A program made the translations under genes and the position numbers. The notes below the pieces were generated by a model. It was not told the origin of the DNA. It did no database searches and saw nothing but the letters and a program-made list of their open reading frames with translations. From Corallochytrium limacisporum (taxonomy: Eukaryota; Opisthokonta), in assembly GCA_002811645.1 (NCBI GenBank), contig PDIP01000030.1, positions 409,043 through 436,231 of the forward strand: a DNA stretch of 27,189 bases, given 5' to 3'. Shown piece after piece: positions 1 to 9,047 of the stretch (positions are counted from its first letter, which is position 1; every line of letters starts with the position of its first letter).

Positions 1-787
1 AGAGAGGGCCGGGGGTGGGGGAGGAGAGATAAAAAGTAATGGGAATTCGTTTTTATCTGGTGGGGGGGGCCCTTCCCTCCCCCACCTCCTCCTCCCCGGC
101 CCGTGTGTATTTTTTTTTTTGGGTTTGGAATAGACAGCGATGGTGGTTGAAAGTGTGTGCACAATGCAAGAATGAAGGGCGGGGAAGGGGGGGGGGAGGG
201 CGCGCGCGCATCAGAAAACGCACCCCGGGTCCCTACCTTCACGCGTCGGAGTGGTTCGTGGGCCCGGTCCCTGGGGGGGGGGGGGACTTGGGTAAAGGGG
301 AAAAAAGTAAAAGGAAACAGAAGGAAGAAAAGAAAGAGGGAGTAAAACCACCTGCGTATGCGCAGAGGCACGAGTGGTTGGGACGCCGTTTTTCTTGTCT
401 CCTGCCCGCACGACCCGGTTTCGTGGTTACTTTCCTGTTTTCGTTGCATTCTGGTCCCGTGGTTTCATTCCCGCGAGTGTTTGGAATTCTTCGGAGCTGT
501 TCGGTCGTCATTTTGTACACAGCAGACCCACGAGACCATATCTGTTTCGTAGGGTGCAAGGGTCGAATGTCGTACCCGACGAGTGGCGCTGAGAGGTACT
601 TCGCAACGAGATCCTGGGCACAAGCGACGCGAAGGAATGAGAGCAACGGCAATTAAACTTGAACAAACAGGTCCGTGATTGAGAACGACAGTAGCAGAGA
701 GGCAAAACATGAGCAAGAAATGAATGTGAAAGAGTAAATAGACGTTAAAGAAAGAGTCAAGTTTCCGCACAAATCGACACTTAACAA
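1..787. other. G-rich gap upstream of the first gene
   Basis: I see no supportable gene here. The reading frames present are made of low-complexity G/C runs and do not look like protein. The stretch holds a G-run/C-run inverted repeat near the left edge, a G-run followed by alternating CG at about 182-209, and a run of 13 G at 273-285. The part nearest position 788 is A-rich and of normal complexity, and probably contains the promoter and 5' leader of the gene at 788. No TATA box or splice site can be assigned with confidence. Confidence 0.6.
59..86. repeat. G-run/C-run inverted repeat
   Basis: GGTGGGGG at 59-66 is matched by its exact reverse complement CCCCCACC at 79-86, with a pyrimidine-rich loop between. 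It could form an 8-bp GC stem in single-stranded DNA or RNA. Similar G/C elements recur in other gaps of the window. Confidence 0.6.
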
Positions 788-2086
788 ATGCCTGCGTCAC
801 CGATCAAGGCATTGCTTACGAGTCGATCGACGGACAGTGTAAGACACCCTCGACTTGCATACGGAACAAGTACTTCCTCTTCCGCTTCTATAACTCCGCC
901 GTCGTATGGGTCTGCGGGAGACGTCAATTCACCCCACCGTGGATATGGAAGTGCAGCTGTAGTTGGCATGAATTCTGAAGTCAGAAAGTCTTTCAGCGTC
1001 GAGGAGCAGCCTGTGACGCCTCGGTCACCATCGTCGCCACACAGCACATCGACACTCGAGTTAAATGATCGAGTGGAAAAGGCCAACATTGGATCCACAG
1101 AATGGCGCGCTAATCAGATGCTGAGCATTGAGCAGGCCACAGGGTCACCATCGGCCGAAGCGCAAACAAAGGCCCAAGGTGTCAAGGCCGCCATTGAGAG
1201 CAATCTGAAGACGTACCTCAAACTGACACCCATGGACCGTATGCTCATGCGAAGGAAAATGGGTTCGTGGAAAACTAGCGAAGCTCGGGCACAACTACTA
1301 AGGGACGTTGACGATATTTATCAGAAAAAACTTGACAAACTGCCGACTGGAATCGACTTGCCGCGGCTGGTCCGCAACGCGCGGGTTCAGGTCGGTGGTG
1401 ACAACCGCTCAAATGGAGTTGACCATGAGAACGACACAGTGTATCATCTGCTGGTGAACTTCCTGAAATGTCTGGCACTTGAAGCCGACAACGCCAAGGA
1501 CGAAATGGAGGGCTTGATCGCGGAACACTTCCCCGAGGAACACGATGAGGAGGAGACATCACTGGCGGCCATGCACCTAAAGAGTCTTTTGAATGCGGAG
1601 GCGGAGAGTGAGCGATTACAGAACAGCATTCAGTTCCTGAAATGCTGCAACCAGAGTATCATTGCTCCCATGTTCATGCTACTTAAGAACGGACTGGGCA
1701 GTGGTCTGGCTTTCCGGTCACTACCGCGAAGCTGGCAGATCTTTGTGCAGGTGGACCAAGGTCGGGTGATTCATCGTATGGTCGAAGTGGTCTCTGACGA
1801 AGATGATTGTGGGAAAACACTGTGTACATTCCAATGGGAAGCACGCATTGATGTTGACGTCAAGGCCGACGTGATTGTAGATGTTCAGTTTGACGTTGGC
1901 AGGGTCGGGTTCGACAGCGAGATTGACGAAGACCGTCGGTTTGAATTGATGAAAATCTTCATGATGCATGGTTATGCACCTGAGGTCCAGTCCGGTCTTA
2001 TGGCCTCGCGTACCCGATACGTGTCCAAGAGCCAACGCAAGGACAGCAGTGCCTCATCAGCGGGAACCCAGAGAAGCACCACATAA
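788..2086 (+). CDS. Uncharacterized 432-residue protein
   Basis: I do not recognise this protein with confidence. It opens with an ATG at 788, reads through without an intron, and ends in TAA. Residues 1 to about 110 are rich in Ser, Thr and Pro with SP-type sites, and are probably disordered. Residues about 115-310 look mainly helical and carry an acidic patch (EEHDEEE) and the phrase FLKCCNQSIIAPMFMLLK near residue 285. Residues about 310-405 alternate hydrophobic and polar residues as in beta strands (WQIFVQVDQGRVIHRMVEVV, then WEARIDVDVKADVIVDVQF). The tail is Ser-rich again. There is no signal peptide or membrane segment, so it is probably cytosolic. The helical-plus-strand layout faintly recalls uncharacterized proteins of fungi and oomycetes, but that is memory and not a search. 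Its neighbour SNX3 is convergent and gives no functional hint. Confidence 0.8.
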   Translation: MPASPIKALLTSRSTDSVRHPRLAYGTSTSSSASITPPSYGSAGDVNSPHRGYGSAAVVGMNSEVRKSFSVEEQPVTPRSPSSPHSTSTLELNDRVEKANIGSTEWRANQMLSIEQATGSPSAEAQTKAQGVKAAIESNLKTYLKLTPMDRMLMRRKMGSWKTSEARAQLLRDVDDIYQKKLDKLPTGIDLPRLVRNARVQVGGDNRSNGVDHENDTVYHLLVNFLKCLALEADNAKDEMEGLIAEHFPEEHDEEETSLAAMHLKSLLNAEAESERLQNSIQFLKCCNQSIIAPMFMLLKNGLGSGLAFRSLPRSWQIFVQVDQGRVIHRMVEVVSDEDDCGKTLCTFQWEARIDVDVKADVIVDVQFDVGRVGFDSEIDEDRRFELMKIFMMHGYAPEVQSGLMASRTRYVSKSQRKDSSASSAGTQRSTT

Positions 2087-2422
2087 AAGCCCATTATTCT
2101 CTCATATACATATAGCGGTACTGCTGACTTCGTGACGTGTTTCCTGCCAAAATAACCAATATTGATGTATTTTTTGAAGGATGTGTACTTAGGATGTCCT
2201 TGTGTGTGTATTTACTATGCTGCGTGTAAAGGTAAGTATGTACAAATAAGGGGGATGAAAACCAGATTCCGGGTAGGCTGCAGCCAGTAGCGCTCGAACC
2301 TTGTCCCGGCTTCTGTTGTGACTGTGTGTTTTCTGCAGGTGGCGCAAGTTCCTACGTCATAGGTACTCTGTTTGAGGACTCGTTGCTTCTTCGTCTCACA
2401 TTCGACCCGAGCAGGAGCCTGC
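2087..2422. other. Convergent 3' region between two genes
   Basis: This 336-bp gap lies between the stops of two tail-to-tail genes and should hold both 3' UTRs and poly(A) sites. AT-rich elements such as AATAACC near 2151 and AAATAAG near 2243 are possible cleavage signals, but neither is canonical. There is no long G-run or C-run here, unlike the promoter-bearing gaps. Confidence 0.5.
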
Positions 2423-2908
2423 TTATCTCACCTTTCCCGGCGTATAAGCACGGTTGATACGTTCCTCCTGGAGGAACATGTGCAGGGCCCGCTCGTTTTG
2501 CGCCAACGGGTGTCCAGCAATCTTGTTCAGAAACACTTCGAGCGCCCGACGCCTGCGTTCGATAAATTCGGGGTCAAACAGACCCTCGTCCTTGCGGAAT
2601 GGGTTAATGGCCCGGTTGAGTGCCTTTCCAGGCAATGGAGGAACCAGGATCTTACCGTCCTTTTCCAGCTCCTGCTTGAGCCATTCGAATTCACTGTATC
2701 TCCGACGAACCTCAGAGTGCTTCAGCTTGAAAACAGGAAGATTGGTGGACAGAACAACCTGATAGTCCACAAATTTAGTCCGCCCATCGCCATGAATCTG
2801 TGGGTCCGTTACCTCAATTTCAAGGAAGTTATCTGGTTCACTGTAGGCGTCGTCCAGCGACTGCTTTTTGTAAGACAGACGCTTGGTGTCCAGCTGAGAA
2901 ATGGACAT
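2423..2908 (-). CDS. SNX3: Sorting nexin SNX3/Grd19 (PX domain)
   Basis: This encodes a small PX-domain sorting nexin that binds PI3P on early endosomes and works with retromer to return cargo to the Golgi. The 161 residues match the usual length of SNX3/Grd19. The NFLEIEV block sits at residues 27-33. The phosphoinositide-binding RRRYSEFEWL is at 68-77, with R70 and Y71 in the positions that contact PI3P. The PPLPGK loop is at 90-95, and the family signature AGHPLAQNERALHMFLQ spans 131-147, followed by YTPGKVR at the C-terminus. These agree block by block with animal and yeast SNX3. The ATG at 2908 gives the standard N-terminus. There is no intron. The gene reads leftwards into the convergent neighbour; its promoter should lie just above 2908. 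Confidence 0.96.
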   Translation of the reverse strand: MSISQLDTKRLSYKKQSLDDAYSEPDNFLEIEVTDPQIHGDGRTKFVDYQVVLSTNLPVFKLKHSEVRRRYSEFEWLKQELEKDGKILVPPLPGKALNRAINPFRKDEGLFDPEFIERRRRALEVFLNKIAGHPLAQNERALHMFLQEERINRAYTPGKVR

Positions 2909-3345
2909 GATACCGTTCTCTACTAATGAATTTGTGCTCTTCTAAAGTAATCTGCTGTCTCTGAGAGCAGCAGACTATATGTCCCGTGTTTACTGGATTT
3001 GCCGTTTCCAGTTGTTTCCGTCTTTCTCTGCGTCACCGTTCGCCGAATTTTGTCGGAAACACCCACCCTCGGCCTTTCTGGAATTAAGTGTACAGTTCCA
3101 TTACCACGTGGTGGTTCCAACTATCACGGACGTGGCTTTAACAACCTTGCTGTCCTCCATGGTGGTGACCCTATTCGGATTGGTGCTCGTCGCTCGAGAG
3201 CCACAGCCACGTTTAACGGTGTTTTTTTTTTGAAGTTTTTTGGCTGCCGTTCCTGGGCGTGGACTCTTATCTCTCCCCAGCGCAAGCCAAAAAGAAAACG
3301 GGCGCAGGTGAAGCCCTTCCAAGCGCACCCGCGCTCTTGACACCC

Positions 3346-3362
3346 CCCCGCCCGGGGCGGGG
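3346..3362. repeat. CCCCGCCC/GGGGCGGGG near-palindrome
   Basis: A C-run with one G is followed immediately by a G-run with one C, giving an almost perfect palindrome of 17 bases. It lies about 440 bases upstream of the SNX3 start codon. It may be a GC-box-like promoter element or a cruciform-forming site. Confidence 0.5.
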
Positions 3363-3672
3363 TCCGTCCCTCGAGGATGTAGAGGTGCTGGCTGCTCCGA
3401 ATTGTGAAACAAAGGAAAAGGAAAAGAAAAAGGAAACGAGGAGGCAGAAAGTTAAATCTTTGGACTGTCCCCCCGCTGCCCGTTCACTGCCGTGTCCTTG
3501 GCCCCTACACCGTCCCGACAGAGCGCGGTAAGGAGAGTCCGGGACCTTCCCTTTTGTTTGTTTTCTTTTTTTGTTTCTCTTTTGGCCCTTAACAGTCTTT
3601 TGGGCCTGGTTTATATTTTCGTGCTTTGACTGGGGACCTGCTCACAGAGTCTCGGAAAAGCACCCCTCCTCC

Positions 3673-3701
3673 GGGGGGGGGGGGGGGAGGGGGGGGGGGG
3701 G
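3673..3701. repeat. Double G homopolymer tract
   Basis: Fifteen G, one A, then thirteen G. Such a tract can form a G-quadruplex on this strand and is also a likely spot for length errors in the assembly. Confidence 0.8.
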
Positions 3702-4944
3702 AGAAAGTTCAGTCCCGCTGGCAAGCCGGCCGGGTGAAAATTTCGGGTGGTTCCCCAATGCTGAGCCGGTCTTCCCGCTTCCCGACACCGCGCTTGCCAA
3801 CTTTGCCCGACAAAAATGTAAAAAAGAAAAAGGAAAAAAAAATAAACCGAGAGAGGTAAGGAAAATTAAGAAACAGAAGAAAGCTAAGACACGGTCCATA
3901 GCCGAGCCGTGACTGACCCTTTCTGATTTCGTTCTGATTTGCTTCTTGCTTGCCTGCGTGCTCTCTCCTCTCCCCCCGGCGCCCCCCCCCCCAGCTCCCG
4001 CCCTCTCCGTGCGATCGGTCCAGCAGTTTGAAGACATATCCTTCCTGTGTGAGAAAGACGGACACCACAGGAAGTAAACTGATGATTAGGAGGGAGGGGC
4101 ATCTATGTGTGTGTGTGGTGGACGTGTTCAAGGTCCAGCGTATTGGGGGCGCGTTTGTTCAGGGGCGATGGCGATGATTGATGACGATGATGGTCCTTGG
4201 TAGGTAGCACCAAAATGTATAAGAATGCGAACCGTACTGTCATGGCCCAACAATCTCTCCCATGCCCGGAAAGTACTGGTGCTATGCCTGTGTATTCACG
4301 AGTGGTAGCGCAGGACACGAACCGCTGGCTCAATTTGTAAGAGGTGGTTTTCCATAGAAATCAAATAGAAAGGTACGTAAGAGAGAGACCCACCTTTTGT
4401 CAGTCTTAATTCCCTCCGTTTAGTGTGTAGAACCTCCCCCTCCACCTTTTTTAAATTTCAGGCCGCCCGCTGACATCCCCTCCCAGTGTGGGGAGGGAGT
4501 TTGTTGTAATGAAGGGGGACCTAGGACCCGCCAACCCCAAGTGAGTGCCGCAGGAAAGGAATCCACCTCACGCAGGGAATGCCCAGATCTTTTCATATCC
4601 TGACCACTTTGTAATTTCCCGCCCTTGAAAATGATATACGGGGTATTCTATAAATTTGGGAGGGATCCCACTAGGTCTGGAAGGCCAGGAGCGGAAATCA
4701 GATCTCTTCACCTGCCATGATGACATTATTTATGGTAAGGAGTCCCGCCAAATCAGTATAGGGTGATGGTCTTACTGCATGGTCGCAAACGCAGCGAAAC
4801 TTAGCCACAGATTGTCACGGGTTGCGCAAGTGGGTTTTTGCTTTTTGTATCTCAGAGCGTCATGTATGATCACGATTGATCATCAAGTGCCGGTACTAAC
4901 CCGGCCTGCTAGGCGGATGCTCTGCGCAGCGACATGTCCATGTC

Positions 4945-7598
4945 ATGAATCTGAGTGAAGTGCCATGGAGAAAGATTCTTCGGGGCTTACATGTCAAGAT
5001 GAAATGCTGCACTTGCTATATTCGTCGATCTTTTCGACTTCCCTATCTGGGATCCCTGCGGCCACTGGATGGGGGAAGTTGATTTCGCCCTGGAGTTTGT
5101 TCTCGAAGCGTTCTGTTCTCGTAACACGCTTGACGCTTGCCTAATCTTGCCATGGCCCATGCCCCGCGATGTTCACTGCAAACTGAGTGCGTAGAGAAAC
5201 ATCTATCCTGTATAGCGTCCCGCCCTGCGGCCCATTCCCTATGTCACCTTTTCCTTTACTCCGCACACGCAAAGATATGGCGATGAAGCAGGCGCTGGCT
5301 GACACGCGGGTTCTCCATTACGGAGCAGGAAAGTAGTTCGCAGACAACGTCGTCTGGCGTGAGTGATGTTCCAAAGCACAACAGGCACCTGCTTGAGTTG
5401 GCCCTGAAGCAAGCGCTCTATCTCATCGACAATCACAACATGGCTGCAAATGAAGACGACGCCGAAGCAGATGTCCAATTTCGCCACTCGCCTTCCGATG
5501 AGGCTCAACTGTCCGAAGGCTCTGCGAATAGTGACGAAGTCATTGATACGGTTCAGCATGACACAGCTGATGTATTGGGTATGTCAGCAGAGAAATCTGC
5601 TCGGGGTAGGACCAGCGATGATGACGATATACGGCGTGACGGTGAAGAAATTCTTCAATTCGTGACACCACTTCGCACTATCCCGAATGTTGCAACTGAG
5701 GATACAATCTTGCTGCCGACCTATGGCACCTATTTGACACTTCGTGAGGCATCCATCATTCTGAAGCACAAACTGGTATCAGACATTGAAGTATTGCGCC
5801 AGTGCAACAGTATGTCCACGCTTATTGCGGACAGAGGATTCTGCGACATCTCAGATCCCTGCTACTCTATCTAGCGGTCAGTCTTTGCCTGCCACGGCAA
5901 CATGGCGTCCCGCCAATTCCGACCCAGCATTTACTGACTTACTTCGCTACATCGAAGACGCGATCCATGAGGGTTTGACAGAATTCCCGCACATCTTTGA
6001 GCTTTCAGATGGCGGTGATCGGAAGCAGCGTTTCTCACTCAAGATGCTTCATCGACTGATTCGTTTCAACCCCAACATCACTGGTATGAAAGTCAGACTG
6101 GAAGTGATGAAAGAATACCGATCCTTCATGAATGTAACAGGATGGGACAAGGAATTTAAAGAACCGATCTCTGACATTTTGGAACATGCAGATTCACTTG
6201 GAATACTGAAGCACAGCTGGAAGTGGTTTCCTGGAGTTCCTTACCGATACCCTTTCCGAAATTATGCTGAGGCTGTCGGGTGAACCCGACGACTGCTGGG
6301 CCATCGGATGCGATCAGGATGGAAAATCCCCGCAGTTGAAGATTTCGTTCATGCCTACGATAAGGGACAGGAAGACTCATTCCAAATGTGGTATGATGAA
6401 TTCCATACGAGTGTGAGCGAGGGTTGCATGGGGGACGAAAGGGAGATGCAAGTCTTCATGAGCCTAATGGCGACCTGCTCATCAAATTCCGGATTGTATC
6501 AGAATCTTCTGAATGCTCTCTCAAACTTCCGCGCAATTTCGCAAAGTGCCCGTCCGCGTTGGGGTAGCTATCCGAGTCGATCCCTGTTGAACTTCCTCGC
6601 TGGTTGTGTTTGCGCTCCAAGCGCTTCCAAAGTTGGTTCGCTTTATGAACAATTTGATCGATCCGGGTCACTCAAATCGCGTCACAGTAGACACCCACAT
6701 GCAGAAGTTCCTGTCGGGCAAAGGCCACTTAACTTTTGGTCCATATGAATATGCTATCGTGGAAGACTTCTACCGGCTGGTTGCCCTCCAAATCGGTGAG
6801 GTTCCGCATCACATGCAAGCAGTAATTTGGAGGAGCATGGCCGGCCCGTTGCGTCTCAACAAAGTTCTGGAAGAGCTTAAGCTGGAATTCACGTTTGACC
6901 TGATGCCTGATATGTAGACCTTGCTGCACTACATGGATGAACAGGAAGCCAATGAGCTCTCCACAGCTGTCAAATACTGCCTTAGTCTCTGGGAAGGTCG
7001 AAAACTTGCTGTCCAATTGCTTCGTCAGCAGCTGCTTGAACTTGGATATCTGAGTTTCGAGTCTTCGGCGGAAGCACCCTACGAGCGAGTTGTGCTTAGC
7101 ATTGTCGTGCCGCTCCGGTACACCCACACCAGCGGGATCAAATGTCGCATGAATGCCATGAAGAGCTATGCCTCCCGTCAAGAGAGAGAGCTCAGTGCTC
7201 ATGAGTTGAATGTCATTTCGGAGTACCAAGACACCTTGCACACTCTAGAGGCCGGTGACGAAGACTATGATATAGATCCGCAAGACCTGCAGTGGTTCGA
7301 CCGCGATAGTGCTGCCCTCAACAGCTGGCTCCTCCGTCGCCTTCCCTTGTCCGCAGAGGAAGTCAACCAAATTTCAGATCGGGATTTCTACTTCTTGAGC
7401 CATCTACACTTCACGACCCCGAAGAAATTCTTCTCGGAAACGTGTCAGCATGGCATGTTCCATTATCGTCTGCTGCAGGCGGTTTTGGCCCATTTCAGTT
7501 CACCCACTGGCAGCAAGGACATCTCAGCGAAGTCTGGCACTTCACAGTCAGCATCGGACCCCAAAGGCAAGGGTAAACAGCCAATGAGGGAGCTTTAA
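4945..7598 (+). pseudogene. Decayed gene of unknown family, many frame changes
   Basis: A protein-like signal runs through all three forward frames. Frame 1 opens at ATG 4945 (MNLSEVPWRKILRGL). It passes to frame 2 near 5003 (FDFPIWDPCGHWMGEVDF) and to frame 3 near 5187, which meets TAG at 5334. It then goes to frame 1 (about 5337-5856), frame 2 (to about 6228), frame 3 (to about 6330), frame 2 (to about 6605) and frame 3 to the end, with a TAG at 6915-6917. Near 5856, dropping one C of a CCC run joins two frames smoothly, so small indels explain the breaks better than introns; GT-AG pairs that I tried near 5810-5881 do not restore frame. The ancestral product was roughly 880 residues, soluble-looking, with no signal peptide or membrane span. 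I do not recognise the family. Sequencing error could account for some breaks, but every neighbouring gene is intact. The switch points are approximate. Confidence 0.75.
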
Positions 7599-7663
7599 TG
7601 ACAACCCTAATGATAAATTCTAACAACGTCACATTCCCTTCGCGTTCTTGTCTCTTCCTGTGT

Positions 7664-8197
7664 TCAGACATCTACACGCACCACCAGGGCTCGCAGTGCT
7701 GTTCGTCCACCCGGAATGTAGCTAAGCATGTACCACAGCATAGCTGCCATCTCTACACACAAAAAGACGATTGTCAGCAGCAATGAATCCAAGACAACTG
7801 CGCTGATTAAACAGAGAATGATGGACAGTATCATGACTAAACTTGCAACCATACGACTCTGATCAAACATCCTCTTCGTCTGAGCCACCGGTCCTGAGAA
7901 GAAGCAGGAGCTCATGAGAGATACGATATTTCCAAAGCTGTAGAGAGTAGCAAACCCTTTGATATTTCCAAAGCTGAGGGAGATGATGCTGACTGCAGAT
8001 AGCAGAAAACCGACAGCAAAACAGGTCACGAATCCATATATGCGTTCCATGCGTGATAGCTCGCACATGCCAAGAATGGACCCGTCGATCCTTTCACCCA
8101 GACTTTGCTCTCCATCCTCCGCAAGCGGTTCCACATCAGCATTCTCGTCCTGTTCGAGACGAAAGTAGTCTCTAAGTTGGTTGCTCCAATTACTCAT
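7664..8197 (-). CDS. SFT2: SFT2-family vesicle transport protein
   Basis: This is a small four-span membrane protein of the Got1/SFT2 family, which assists fusion of endosome-derived vesicles with the Golgi. Its 177 residues fit the family. An acidic cytosolic N-terminus of about 50 residues is followed by membrane segments at about 54-76, 83-103, 117-137 and 139-160. The family signature LLWYMLSYIPGGRTALR-type block is present at about 153-169 (here MLWYMLSYIPGGRTAL), and the loop SGPVAQTKRMF at 101-111 matches the GPxxQxxxMF of SFT2 proteins. The ATG at 8197 is the natural start. An unusual feature is the pentapeptide SFGNI twice, at 75-79 and 87-91, encoded by identical DNA. The gene diverges from the CDF transporter at 9048, and its stop lies only 65 bases from the end of the decayed gene. 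Confidence 0.93.
   Translation of the reverse strand: MSNWSNQLRDYFRLEQDENADVEPLAEDGEQSLGERIDGSILGMCELSRMERIYGFVTCFAVGFLLSAVSIISLSFGNIKGFATLYSFGNIVSLMSSCFFSGPVAQTKRMFDQSRMVASLVMILSIILCLISAVVLDSLLLTIVFLCVEMAAMLWYMLSYIPGGRTALRALVVRVDV
7925..7976 (-). repeat. Identical 16-base direct repeat within SFT2
   Basis: GATATTTCCAAAGCTG occurs at 7925-7940 and again at 7961-7976, exactly 36 bases apart and therefore in frame. Each copy encodes SFGNI on the minus strand. Confidence 0.9.
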
Positions 8198-9047
8198 TGT
8201 TCTATGTTGTGATGTTCTTCTGGTTAGGATACCGTTGGCGCATTACGTACTCATGGTCGCCGTTGGGATGTCTTTCTTACGGAAGAACAAAATGGCTTCG
8301 TAAATGACAACGTTCGTCATAGTATGGCGTTGCGTGCGCATCTACAAACCCTAACGTACCATCTAGAGTTACCGGCAAGGCCTTTCTACGCCCTGCCAAC
8401 AGCTTCAGTGGCCAATACCCCCGTTCGGACGTATGTGATTTCAGCCGACTTCATCGGGAGGTGAGCTGGTATATCAGATCTGGTTCAGATACGAAGTCCG
8501 CATATGAAAAGGCTATCTAGCAGCTAATAAAACTTTCAGTATATCAATTGGAGGGTTCATTGGTGGACGACTACTGGTGCGAACGGTTCCGGACCGCACT
8601 GAAGCGGGCATTAGATAGTGCGTTAATTTTCGCCGAACAAATGGCTGAGTTTCTGAAACCCCCATTTTTTGCCCCGATGGGGCGGAGGCCAGAGCACCCC
8701 GGCCCGTTGAACAAGGGAGAAACACAGACTCACCCCTTGGAACTGGGAAAACTCCCCCCTCCCCCGGGGGGTTGTGGAGAGAGGGGTGATCGGGAAAGAG
8801 GGAGGTACGGAGACACAGTCTGTGCTCGGTGAATCTGACGGTAGGACTCTGCTCGTATTTGGGATTGGAGCGTAGCACACAATGTTTCTACATGGGTTTC
8901 TACATGGGATGGTATGTTTGGGTTGGAAGTGGCTGTGCCCAATTGGTGGCGTCACCATTCATGTAGATGATTCACGCAGACGACCTGCGACATAGCTTGG
9001 ATCACATATGAGAGTCGCCAGTTGAATTGTTACGGACTCTACAACTC
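8198..9047. promoter_or_regulatory. Divergent promoter gap, SFT2 and CDF transporter
   Basis: This 850-bp gap separates the start codons of two divergent genes and must carry both promoters. It contains the GC-rich nested inverted repeats at 8723-8824. A tiny upstream frame of five codons (ATG 9008, TGA 9023-9025) sits just before the CDF start, which could lower its translation if the transcript begins upstream of it. No TATA box can be assigned. Confidence 0.55.
8723..8824. repeat. Nested GC-rich inverted repeats
   Basis: Three arms nest inside one another. CACAGACT (8723-8730) pairs with AGTCTGTG (8817-8824), and TCACCCC (8730-8736) pairs with GGGGTGA (8783-8789). At the centre a C-run (8754-8765, broken by one T) abuts GGGGGG (8766-8771). 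The whole could fold into one long hairpin with bulges. It lies about 280 bases before the CDF start and 560 before the SFT2 start. Confidence 0.55.

Larger units (their letters stand above)
2909..4944. other. Long gene-free, low-complexity region
   Basis: About 2 kb with no supportable gene. The proximal part, next to 2908, should contain the SNX3 promoter. The middle has a CCCCGCCC/GGGGCGGGG near-palindrome (3346-3362), long T-runs (3223-3240), purine-rich stretches (3413-3450 and 3818-3890), a double run of G (3673-3701) and a run of 11 C (3982-3992). A short TG repeat lies near 4108-4118. Around 4476-4498 there is an imperfect hairpin of TCCCCTCCC and GGGGAGGGA. I found no tRNA or other structural RNA. 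The last few hundred bases lead into the decayed gene. Confidence 0.5.

Noticed and set aside
39-656. 205-codon plus-strand open frame and its minus-strand shadows
   Set aside because: It is composed of translated G/C runs and other low-complexity sequence, with overlapping frames on both strands equally open and no recognisable motif.
2281-2345. tRNA-like T-loop (GGTTCGAGC on the minus strand)
   Set aside because: The flanking bases do not pair as a T-arm, and no anticodon or acceptor stem could be placed.
3571-4131. Several overlapping open frames of 113-140 codons on both strands
   Set aside because: They arise from homopolymer G, C and A-rich stretches that rarely make stops. None has a folded-protein composition.
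4860-4905. TACTAAC branch-point-like motif in a gene-free stretch
   Set aside because: It is a single short motif with no matching donor and acceptor that join coding segments.
5810-5881. An intron starting with GTATGT at 5810 to rescue the decayed gene
   Set aside because: The possible acceptors of reasonable length do not restore frame; only a 25-base intron would. The sequence across the gap reads as protein with a single-base shift, and later frame changes and the TAG at 6915 remain.
9027-9047. Longer CDF start at 9027
   Set aside because: The codon there is TTG. The in-frame ATG at 9048 is the sensible eukaryotic start and still gives a full presequence.
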